Part shown: piece after piece, positions 1 to 39,270 of the stretch
Layout: every line of letters starts with the position of its first letter
Position numbering within the stretch: position 1 is the stretch's first letter
From: Centroberyx gerrardi
Lineage: Eukaryota; Chordata; Actinopteri; Beryciformes; Berycidae
Assembly (NCBI RefSeq): GCF_048128805.1
Contig: NC_135997.1
Coordinates: 13,823,116 to 13,887,115 of the forward strand
Reading direction: 5' to 3'
Length of the DNA stretch: 64,000 bases
Program-made: the position numbers and the translations under genes
The notes under the pieces: generated by a model
Told to the model about the DNA's origin: nothing
The model's input: the letters and a program-made list of their open reading frames with translations, nothing else
The model's database searches: none

Positions 1-150
1 CGAGTTTCTGTTGTGTGCCGCACACTTGTCGCTGGATGGAGAGCTCCCCTATTGTCTCACTTCGTCTTCTGCAGAGGGGTTCACTTATCGGTTTGACTAA
101 CCTCACTGATAATACTTTTGCTCTCCGACTCTTTCTCTGTCCGTCTGTCC

Positions 151-218
151 GTCTCTCTCTCTCTCTCTGTATTCTCTCTTGGTCCGTTTGTCTCTCTCTC
201 TCTCTCTCTCTCTCTCTG
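151..218. repeat. (CT)n microsatellite
   Basis: Two CT runs separated by ATTCTCTCTTGGTCCGTTTG, ending about 45 nt before the acceptor of syt7 linker exon A. Confidence 0.9.
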
Positions 219-261
219 TCCGTGTTTCTTTGTCTATGATCCACCCCACCGTTCCTCCCAG

Positions 262-29024
<28,763 letters not shown>

Positions 29025-30177
29025 GACACCCAGCGATCCACCTGCCTACAAGTCTTCTCCCTCCCCCCACGACTCGGCATCGGCCTCAGCCCCTCCCCCC
29101 TCAGCACATATCTCCTAACCCCATACTGCGGTCTTTGGGCTGCTAACTCCGCATGTCATCTCTTAGTTCTCAGGCCTCTTTGATATCCCTCGCCCTCAGT
29201 CCCTGTGCCACCATCCTTAAATTTCAAGTCCCAAGTCCCACCAGACCACTCTAACCCCTCTCTCTCTGAACTTAGAGTGTCTTTGATGTCTCAATTCACA
29301 TCCTCCTCTCTTCCTCCTCATGCCCTGTTTCAAAGGGATTTGTTTTTCCTCGCTACTCCTCAATAATAGATTCTTTCCTCCACCTAGTCCTGTCAGCCAT
29401 TCCCACTGCTTAACATCTGAGCAGTACCTCTCGCCACCCATGAATACAAACTACCAACCAAAAAAAAAAGGATCAAACTGATGTTCCAACCATTCGTTCA
29501 CTCTGAGGCGGCAAAGGGGGGGGGGCTGCCCTCAAATACACATCAGTGTGTGTGAATGAGGCACTGACCTGTGCGAGCCATTTACCCACAGGTAATGCTG
29601 AAGTCTTCTTTGCATCCACGTTGCGGCGAGGAGTCTTCCACTCTCCTCCTCTCCTGCGGTCAGGCTGCCCTGGCACTTTGTTCATGTCCTCTTCCGTTAC
29701 CGTCACTCTCCTTCTGCACCCTAAAATGTCACCTGAAAAATCAGGAAAAAAACCGTCACAGGCAATGGAAGAGTGATGGACTGTATTCACAATGGAATCG
29801 GACTGGAATTGGACACTGTCACTCAACTCGTGTTTGATCTCTCTCTCTTTTTCACTCTCTTTCTCTGGCACCGCTGTAATAATTCTCCCTTGGCTGGAAT
29901 CCCTCGTTGTCTGTGCGTGCTGTGGGTGATGTGCTGTAACCCCAAATGAAGTTCTTCAACAAAAAAGGATAAAATGACTGAACATTTAACTCTGGTCCAT
30001 AGGGGGAAGCGTAAAAAAAAAAGAGACTATTTTCTCGGAGAAGAAACCCTTATGGACAGAAAAAGAGTAAAGTGATTAATGTTGTGTTATATTTTTGTTT
30101 TTAAAAGAACTTAATGAGAATCAACATGTTCTTCCAGAGACAGAAAATAAGCAAAAAGCCAGCTTCCAAAGGTGTGT

Positions 30178-30295
30178 ATGTGAATGAGTGTGCGCGTGTG
30201 TATGTGTCTGTGTGTGTGTGTGTGTGTGCGTGTGCACGTGTGTGTGCATGAGAGAGAGGGAGAGAGAGCACACATACGAGTGTATTTGTGAAAGG

Positions 30296-30351
<56 letters not shown>

Positions 30352-30354
30352 GTG
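30178..30354. repeat. (GT)n microsatellite cluster
   Basis: Two GT runs separated by a GA-rich piece (GAGAGAGGGAGAGAGAG), in the predicted syt7 3' UTR. Confidence 0.93.
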
Positions 30355-30661
30355 AAATGCTCAAGTGTGAGTATTTTGGGCTTGCACTGCTAAATTAAAA
30401 ATACTGATGAAAACAGCATTGCCCTTGATAATGATAATGAAAATAGGTTATTGTTAGAATTCATTGTGTTGAAGGGAGCTGCAGACTTGAGGAGGTCACT
30501 GAGGTTAAGATCTCAGGCAGTAAATGACTTTGTTACGAGTGTGGCTGGCAATAGATTGAGAAATTAGATGGAGATTAAATAAATAAATCATTCAGAACGA
30601 ACTGCCCCAGTCACCCAGGTTAGCAGCTGTCTGCCAACTGCAATCTGTGCAAATGACCTGG

Positions 30662-30667
30662 AATAAA
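30662..30667 (+). terminator. Candidate syt7 poly(A) signal
   Basis: Canonical AATAAA about 1.64 kb after the syt7 stop codon, in the first clear position downstream. Use depends on a downstream GU-rich element; a U/G-mixed stretch follows (CAAGTTTTCATTTCGCTGTT). Confidence 0.45.
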
Positions 30668-32450
30668 CGTCTCAGAACACTGTCAAGTTTTCATTTCGCT
30701 GTTTTTACAGAGAGCACTGAGTCAAAGGATGACATTACCTTTGGGATTACTTACCCAGATGTACCTGACCTTGTCGTTTTTTTCGGTCTGTAACTGATTG
30801 CGGGTCAGTCTTCCTGTTGTTTTCTTCACTGCTGCAGACAGAACCTGAATGTGACCTCCCCCAAGTCTCATGGACTCTTGATAAGTGGATGAATGACAAC
30901 ATACTAGAGTAATAATATCTGGAAAAAAAAAAAAAATCTTTTTACATTCCACTGTTTGTTTTTGTCTACTGGATGTGTGTGTGTGTGTGTGTTTGCACTG
31001 TGTATGAGTGTCAATATTTGAATGTTAGTTTGTGCGACTGTCTGTATTTACTGTGAGTCCCTCTGTGTGTATATCTGCACTGAGTTCTATTTTGCCAGTT
31101 TAATACAGAACAACATTGTTTACTGTTTATATTCTGTATGAAACGATACAGATGTACAAAGAGATATGTTATGAATTTTGTTTTTTTTCTCGTTTTTTCT
31201 AAGTTGTCACAGATTGTTCTAAAAGAATCACTGCACTTGTTGACTACAATGCTGGAACAAACCTCTCTTCATAGCAGCGTTATTTTCGTTTGGTGTGGTT
31301 TCTGGGAGGTTGGCTTTTGGGAGGAGGCAAATCTGTTAATACGTGAGCGCTGAGTGTAAAGAGTAAAGCGAGAATGTCACGAAGGAGCTTTACAACAAAA
31401 CCCAGATAAAACATCAGTAAGACAGACAGAGCTTGAGTGTAGACAGAAGCTCCTGTCAACATTGGGTGTTAGTTATCAGGCGTATCCTCTCCCTCCAGTC
31501 CGGCCCGACTCACTGACACCGTAAAAACGAAGGGTGGCTCCTTAACGTCACGGCTGACGTTGCCCCAAACGCCCCGTCGTGCACACATGCTTTTTTGGCA
31601 CAAAGTGTTCTGTGTGTGCCTTACGAAACCGCACCCCGCCCTGCTCTCCACCATATGCGCTCTCTCACCAAGTGTCAGGGAGAAAAAAAGGTGAGACAGA
31701 AGATGATCATCACCTCTTTTGCATCACTGTTAGCTACGTCTCAGGTCAGAGCAGAGCATCAGAGCATCCCAAAAATAACTGGGAACACAGTCACAATCTC
31801 TCTTTCCTGCTGGTCCTGTGTGTGTTAACAAGGCATTATTCTGAGTGCTGCTGACAAAGCATTACATTCCAACGGCTCAGTGAAAAGTCATTGTAGGACT
31901 TCAATGCAACTTAAAATATTGGTTAAATAACAGTCAGGGTTTGATACTTTTTGCTTTTGACGAAACTGAGCTAGAATTGTCTTTCTAAGATAGTCACACT
32001 CTTCACTGGTCTAATAATAGTTTAAGATACACTGGTAATTTTTACTGGACTGCTCACATTTCTGATCGAGGGCATTCTCTTGGGGGGGATTGCTTGAGAC
32101 ATAGAGAGGTTAACCAGCAAATGACAAAGTGTAATGGATATAGTGTAAAAATGATTGTGAAGTGTGCTGTATGTAAAAAAAAAAAAAAATCATCAGTATT
32201 AACTGGGGGTGTTGATATCTGTCTGTCCTTGGTATCTCTCAGCCCCCTCTTTCGCTCCCTTTTCTCTTTGTAGTTACACATTAGTGGGGTGCACAATGTT
32301 ATATATCAACCATTTATTTTTTTGAAATCTGTACAGTGTATATAGATATATAAATGTGTATATAAAAAGAAGATACTACTGGGATTGTTATGAATTTTTC
32401 TAAAGCTTATTTGTCTTATTTCCCCAAGCTATATATTTGCAAACCTGTTG

Positions 32451-32784
32451 CAACAAAAGGTTTATTCAGGAGCTGTTCTGCACTGCGGTTGGTTCTGTAC
32501 TAAGGATTCACACAACCCAACACCCACCGACTATGAAGCTGAAGAGTGTAAACTGAGAGCCTTCAAGTGCAGTATCATCAAAGTCACAAATTTCATGGAG
32601 GAGTGCATGGCTGCTGACTCCCTGTCAAATCCAGTTGGCTTACTTTGTTTGATTTTGGGTGTTGATTACCAGCAAATTCTTCTTTTGTAGAAGTTTAATT
32701 ACAATACAAGGGCCAACTGATAAAGCTAATTAACACATCATAATTAACCTACCATTATTGCAGACACTGCTGGAAATACTTAGC

Positions 32785-32847
<63 letters not shown>

Positions 32848-34905
32848 GCATGAAATAGGACCTAGATTTTAAGGGTAATTAACAAGGATCTTTAGAATTG
32901 CTGCTGATCTCTAGCATTAAGGAAATTGCCTACGCTCTGCCTCCTACACACTGCCTTTTCACTGCAACGACAACACATGATAACAGATCTTTTATCTTTT
33001 CTTAGATACAAATTGTGGGGCCGGGGGGGGAGTTGTTTCATGTTTCCTCCTCTTGCACGACACTTGAACTAAGTTGAAACTGGAAACTCTGCTCTCTCAC
33101 CAGTGCCACCAGTCTCGCTTTGCACCGCTCTGCTCTCAGCTCATGGGAAGAGGAGATGAAGGCTGGGATGCTGGTGATGGGGAGAGAGGGAACAAGAGAG
33201 AATAACATAAGATTGAAATTCCAAGGGAGCAGAGGGTGACGGCAGGGCTAAGGATAAAAGGGAGAGCTGTCACGACACAGGAAACAGCAGTGGAGGATGA
33301 CAGGAGCGCAGGTCTAGAGATAGGCAAAGTGGGTGTGCGTGGGCAACAGACGAAAAACACACTCCAAACAAGCTTCAGAGGAGCCACGGCATGAATTCCG
33401 CTACCCATGCATGTGGAAGCCACAGGTGCCGTCATTCTTCTTCCCGAGAAGCGCGGGGGGGAAAAGACTAATTGTGACAGACAGCAATGTTCACAAGAAA
33501 CCACTCTCAAAGGAATGGTAAAGCGTATGCACATATTTACACACATAGGTGATACAATATGGGGTTTCAAGTTCCATGTTTGTTATAGACAAGAAGATTT
33601 CTTTTATATGAGACAGATGGCAGGAGAGCAAAGAGCACACAGAGGGGAACCCTTCTGACATCACTTTGGTCTATTTTAGGACAAGCTGAGAACGTACAAA
33701 TGAAAGGCTGACATTGCCTTCCTCAACATGATATTTTGCTTCTGATGATGATGCACATGAAGAACATTTTGTGGACTTGGAATTGTAAGGTTTATTCGAA
33801 TTGAGTTATCCGCATATTCATGATCTTTGAATGTTACTTTATGCTTGCGTGGGGTTATTTATTTTTTTTTAACAAAGAGCAGGTTAAAAAGAGGTTAAAT
33901 ACTCAAAAAGATATAAAGTTTTGCCAGATGAATGTCAAATCTTTGACGCTCAATATCTCAGAGCTGCACTCCACTCAGATAGACCCTTACAATTCCAAGC
34001 TCACGATTTGTATTTGTCCCATGCTGTAGAATAACTGCTTTATTTATGTAACACTTGGGTCATGAGTACATTATAATTCTACGGTCATACACAAGCAGAC
34101 GGAGGGCTTGTCATCTGTATTGAGATTCTGTGCACATCCCCTGGCCAGAGGGCACTTCCCTTCTGCTCTCAGAACAAGGTTCCACTGAACTGACATGACA
34201 CACAGCCAGGCAAGGAATTTTCCCCATAGTCAACACACTCTGATCCAGCGGGGGGTGGGGGGGTGGGGGGGTAGAGAAGGAAATATAACCTTGTTTACAT
34301 GGCTAGGGGCAAAAATATCCGTAATTTAATTGGAGACTTGGCTTGACAGTCTGAAAAAATTCACTAATGCTCTCTCGCAAGTGCAGTAATAAAACACACA
34401 CTGCATAGCCTATAGCCAGCATTCCTTGCATGCACAATATGACATGCACAAAAATAAAGTTATTGATTATTTTTGCGCCTTACGCCTCAATTTTTGACAT
34501 CCCTAGAGCCGGTATGTAATGGTTCTCAACCCATGTGTCCAGGTTCACTTGTCACTGTCAGATGGATGCCGAGGAATGTCATCTTTTCACATTATATTGT
34601 GCGATATTGTGTTGCATAAACCACCGGCTATGTGGAGTATAATGAACTTCATAGGAGGCGACCCATCTGTCACAGAGATTAGTGATCAGCAGGTGAGACA
34701 ATGGGCAGTCACAGAAAGAGAAGAGATCTACTTCCACCTGGTGTTCATGTATTGACACTACAGTCAACACAATCTCCATTATGTAACTTGCATTGTTCCT
34801 ACCTTTAATCATAACATCTTCCCCTCATGCTATTCCACCTTCTGGTATGTGAAATGACTAATTAAATAAACGAAAATAAGCAGCAAGTCACACTACAGGA
34901 TCAAC
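32451..34905. other. Intergenic stretch between syt7 and sdhaf2
   Basis: No gene recognised. Contains a (CT)n tract at 32790-32845, G-runs near 33018 and 34250-34271, and short frames without homology. The next gene, sdhaf2, comes in from the opposite strand, so syt7 and sdhaf2 converge here. Confidence 0.6.
32790..32845. repeat. (CT)n microsatellite
   Basis: Perfect CT run of about 56 bp in the syt7-sdhaf2 intergenic region. Confidence 0.95.
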
Positions 34906-34906
34906 A

Positions 34907-34912
34907 TTTATT
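34907..34912 (-). terminator. Candidate sdhaf2 poly(A) signal
   Basis: AATAAA on the minus strand (TTTATT on plus) about 700 nt beyond the sdhaf2 stop codon. The intervening UTR contains a MITE at 35199-35489. Other weaker signals nearer the stop cannot be excluded. Confidence 0.4.
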
Positions 34913-35198
34913 AAATAACAACCCACAAGCATTATAATAAACACTGTAATGTACTGTACACAACTATGGCCCGACAATTCAACAGGCCATGCTAATATCG
35001 AGTGAGCGAGTCTGTGTGTTTGTGGTTTATTGTCTAGTCTAGAAACAGATAAGCAGCTTGTATCTCTTAATCAATCAAAGATGGCTTATTCATTATGCCT
35101 CTTCCAGCTGACAGTTCAGTCAGTTCAGCTTCCGATCAGTTTTCATTTACAATCATTATTCATGTATGAAGGGATTGCACCTAAAGGTTTACAACACA

Positions 35199-35489
35199 TC
35201 GAGTGTACAAAATGTCAAGAACACCTTCCGAATATTGAGTTGCATCAATCTTTGCCTGATCCATATCTTAATTGTCTCAGGGGCTAAAAACTCCTGAACT
35301 TGTCTCCTCTCCATCCTCATCTCCCCATCATGATTGAATGGATTTAACAGATGAAATAATAGATTTTAATAACAGACCATATCTTTCATGTAGATTTACC
35401 TGGTCAGTGCATTTCATGGAGGTAGTAAGTGTTCCTAATATTTTGTACTCCACAATATTTTGTACACTTTTGTACACTCTGCTGTGTAT
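35199..35489. mobile_element. Degenerate MITE with GTGTACAAAAT ends
   Basis: Left end GAGTGTACAAAATGTCAAGA followed by ACACCTT; right end GTGTTCCTAATATTTTGTAC, its inverted copy with some change. Internal pieces (TTGTCTCAGGGGCTAAAAAC, GATTTACCTGGTCAGTGCAT) recall a dispersed fish repeat ending 'gtgttcctaatgttttgtacac', well known in salmonids. It lies in the predicted sdhaf2 3' UTR. Right boundary is blurred by a local duplication of the ATTTTGTACAC end at 35457-35478. Confidence 0.6.
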
Positions 35490-35613
35490 AACTGGAACAG
35501 AGAGTTGGCTTGATAGTCTGCTGGAGAACTTTTCTGGTGGGTTACGACACTGAAATTGCATCCAATGCCCCACCTAGCAGCAGTCTCTGAGAGGGTCCAG
35601 AGGGCCCAGAGCC

Positions 35614-38478
35614 TCATTGGCTTTCCTTGTCCAGGTACTCCAAGTTGGGGGCATCCAACCTCTGTTCATGGTCGCGATTCTTTGTGAACTCCTTTAGCAA
35701 ATCCATGATCTCTCCTTGGTAAACATCTGGAGTGGGCTGGGCCTCTGCCGGCAAAAAAAGCAGAACAGAGATTTTATTATTTTCAGAAGGTACGTGGGGG
35801 CAAATATATATTACACAGTGGCACATCTGGCTGGTACAATGTCCAAAGCCAATGTAAAACCCTGAAAGAAACCCTAGTCCACCTGAGACCAAACACTGCA
35901 GTTTCATCCTCTGTGGAGGACATTAGATTCTGGTCTTGTCTCTGAGTGCTCACCTGCCATGATTCCCCTCGACTCTTTTAGGGGACATTAAGAGCTTTTC
36001 ATTGATATGGCATGTGTAGGAGTGTTCAATTTTCAGTTTATGGATTTCAAAATGGCAAGTTCCATCTCAATTAACAATTTTAATGGCAAGTATAAAACTA
36101 ACTGCAGATTGGCAGTTAAGTTCAAATGAAGAATCCCAACATTTTTCTTCCCAGAGTTGAGCTGCCAATTCGATAATGAGGCCTCAGGGTGAAGTTAGAG
36201 CCAAAAGGAGCATCAAAAAAACATCCAATAGGATATGTCAACAAAATTGAGCTAAAGGACTGTGATATATGTAGGACTATGATTAAATTCAGCATCAGCC
36301 CTAAAAGTTAGCTATTTACAAAAAACAGAATTTTCTCCCTGCATGACTTTTCCTGCATGTTGAGGTGTTACAGCCTGAATTCAAAATGGATTAAATTTGG
36401 ATTTTTTTTTGTCACTGATTTACACACAATAACCTGTAACGTCAAAGTGGATGTTTTTATTAACAATTTGTTTTTACAAATTCATTAAAAATACAAAGCT
36501 GAAATGTTGCGAGTCAGTAAGTATTCAACCAATTTGCAGAGTGAAGGTGCATCCAAATTCCCTTAAATGTCCCAAAAATGAAAATTTGGTCATTATCTAC
36601 TAAGCCTCATTTGAGACACTGGTGAAGTTCATATGTCAATATAACACACAGTTTCAATACATTTGCAAACATTTCTGAAAACATATTTTCACTTTGTCAT
36701 TCTGGAGTATTTTCTGTGGATTGTTAATAAAACATCTCAGATTAATCCATTTTGAATTCACCACCATACCACAACATGCAGAAAAGGTAAAGGGGGTTGA
36801 ACACTTTCTGAAAGCATTGTACAACTCAACTTATCTTACAGTCTACAGCCAACCTTATGACCATTCTATATTTTTTATGTTTTCTAAATGTTCCTATGAC
36901 CTCAAAAGTCATCATGTGTTCAGCCTGGGAGTGTCAGCCCCAGGGTTGAGATCCACTGTGCAACTCCAAAAACATGCGGACCACATAGTTGCTAATAAAA
37001 CAGGAATATTTCCCCTCACCTGTTGCCCAGTAGTAGATGTCCCAGTCGTTGCTTGGTTCATTAATCAGTCTGTCATACTGCAGCAGCTGGGTCTCACTCA
37101 TTGTGTTCAGGTACCGCTTTGCAAAAAGGCTACAAGGGAGATACAGAATTTCATTTGAGCCTGTACACAAATCAGGATCCTTACCCCTTCATGACAATAA
37201 GCATGCAGAATTAAACCCATAATCCACATTTGAAGCATGTCATCCCTAGTTGAAACACTATTGCCAAACTATATAGCTTTGTTTTGATTAATTGAAATAG
37301 AATACCTTTTTCACTCACAAATTAATTAACTAAGCTGTTGATGAACAGACTGCATACTGGGGACTTAAACATTAGAAAGTGGGGACAGGACGTGCACAAG
37401 AAACGTCTCAAACTTGGATCTTGCAACCAAAATTGCCCCCACTCCCCAGATCTACACAAAAACTCTGCAGGAAACACAGCACAGTCTACCAACCTGAGTA
37501 ATATGCAGTTCTCCAACATGCCCCTCTTACGACTCTCATAGAGCAAGCGGCGCCTCTTGATGTCAATGGGCTCTCCTATCTTCTCCTCCCAGGGGGGCAG
37601 TGGGATCTCAATCAGGTCTCCCTTGCTGTCCTCCGGCGCCTCTCCACGGTAACCACGACGAGGTAATATCAGCCCGGTCACTGCTGGCCTCCATGCTGCC
37701 TGCCATGCCCCATTCACCAGCTGACCAGCAACAAACACAGAAACTTCAGCACTAGAGGACCTAATAGCCTGGTACATCACATTCTCTTTCCAATACAATA
37801 GAAAATAGTCACAGATTGGGGCTACAGAGGACCAAGCACTAAATTTAGGCCTAAATATGGCCGTAGAAAATGAGAGAGGTGCTATTATAACAGTTCAGCA
37901 ACTACTGACAGGACAGACCAGCTTTGTTTGTTGACCCAAGTTACTTTTTTCTATGATTTATAGTAGAACTAAATATGTTAAGGACAAAACACAGCCAGTG
38001 TGTTGAAAGTTTAATAACCACACACATACAACACAGTGAGGATTGTCCATGATAAGTACCTTACATGTAGATTTGATGATAGTATTACTGACATCCCAAA
38101 AACAGAATTACACAACTCCAACAGTGGCAAAAGGAGAGTTGCATAATATGTGCTGCCCTCTTGTGCCTCATGATTGTACAACTGTTTCTCCAGGCTTGTA
38201 CAACTGTCTCTACTTCCTTAGACAGGACACATTTACACACAGTACAAAATTGAACTGCAAAACTCACATTAGTTACTCACAAGAATACATAGCAAACTAA
38301 TTAACTGTTTAAGATTACATTTAGCTAACACAAAATCCTTTCAAGAGTCCTCAACAAGCTCTACAGCGTTACAGTTGACTAGCTAGCTCTGTGCTACAAA
38401 CAACAAGCCTGCTCGGCAAACAAATCTGCTAATAACTGTGTGATTACTCACTCTTTTCGCAAGAACAGAAGATAGCAT
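35614..38478 (-). CDS. sdhaf2: Succinate dehydrogenase assembly factor 2, mitochondrial
   Basis: Matrix chaperone that binds SDHA and promotes covalent attachment of FAD, required for respiratory complex II assembly. Exons on the minus strand: 38452-38478, 37494-37720, 37020-37129, 35614-35744; 495 nt, 164 residues, against 166 in human. All introns are GT-AG and phases agree. Residues 1-35 ([16 protein letters not shown]..) form an Arg-containing amphipathic presequence. The SdhE-fold core follows: [13 protein letters not shown] (44-56), [14 protein letters not shown] (70-83, holding the RGMLE motif needed for flavinylation, equivalent to the human Gly78 site) and [19 protein letters not shown] in exon 3. 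The short first exon (9 residues) was chosen because its ATG is followed by a GTGAGT donor and joins exon 2 in frame. It is head-to-head with cpsf7. Confidence 0.95.
36336..36821. mobile_element. Tc1/mariner-like non-autonomous remnant
   Basis: In sdhaf2 intron 3. Right end ACTTTCTGAAAGCATTGTA is the hallmark end of a Tc1-like family common in fish ('..cactttctgaatgcactgta'). GTTACAGCCTGAATTCAAAA and TGGATTAAATTTGG at 36368-36400 are inverted against AGATTAATCCATTTTGAATT at about 36739-36758. No transposase remains. The left end has lost the outer TIR. Confidence 0.65.
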
Positions 38479-39270
38479 TTTAAACGTGTTCCTTGTAACG
38501 TTAGCTCCTAGCTGAAGTGTGTATCCACCTTGACAATGTGACTGATACCGGAATGCCAGACACACACACAGTAAAAATTACACAAGCAGATCTCAACGTC
38601 ACAGCAAACGAGAAACTGAGGGAAGAGAAAAAAGCTGGACACACACTGACGCCATATTGGTGAGGTAGCGTTAACTGGGATCTGTACAAAACACAAATAA
38701 TAAGCGTTGATGCTATAGCTGCAGTTTACTACTGGATTAATTTATTTGTAATTATCTTGTACAAATCCTTTAATTCGATTTGTCCTCACCACAGAATAAG
38801 AAGCGACGCTACGCATGGGAACCAACATTTTGTGTGTTGTTGTTAACCGGTACAATATCGCCAACGCACTCAAATGTTAACGAATAGATAGATTAGCATT
38901 TAGCTGGAAAACAGAGCGAGTCTAATGTAATCGGAAATTAGCTGTTTGTGTTCTCAGACAGGAAAACGTGCATGTATCGCCATACTGTCCGTTGGAAGAT
39001 TATTTCTTGACCGTTGTCCTCTTAGCGGATAGTCGGTTTATCGTTATATTTCACGACTTCCATCATTTTCCGGGGAGTTGAGAGAGATGCGTTAGTTAAC
39101 TAGCTAGAACCAAAACATGGCAAATTACCTGTCTTAGATACTGACAGTGCACCTATTGTTGTTATGTATCGATGATTGCTACAGTGTGTATGTGCCAGCT
39201 ACATTGAAAATAAATTTAAAACAAACAGCCAGCTGCAGTGCCATCTCCCAGATCAATTTAGGCCTTCAGG
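38479..39270. promoter_or_regulatory. Shared head-to-head promoter region of sdhaf2 and cpsf7
   Basis: Only 792 bp separate the two start codons on opposite strands, and this must hold both 5' UTRs and promoters. No TATA box is placed convincingly. Human SDHAF2 and CPSF7 are likewise divergent neighbours, so the arrangement is old. Transcription start sites cannot be placed from sequence alone. Confidence 0.7.

Larger units (their letters stand above)
29025..32450 (+). promoter_or_regulatory. syt7 3' UTR and downstream DNA (extent uncertain)
   Basis: Follows the syt7 stop directly. A canonical AATAAA lies at 30662-30667, giving a 3' UTR of about 1.65 kb. Beyond it the sequence keeps UTR-like features: AT-rich text, two TGTATATA motifs at 32337-32344 and 32357-32364 (the Pumilio site consensus TGTANATA) and no frames. 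SYT7 has long 3' UTRs in mammals, so transcripts might reach about 32.4 kb. Also contains (GT)n at 30178-30354 and 30973-30992. The end point is an inference. Confidence 0.5.
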
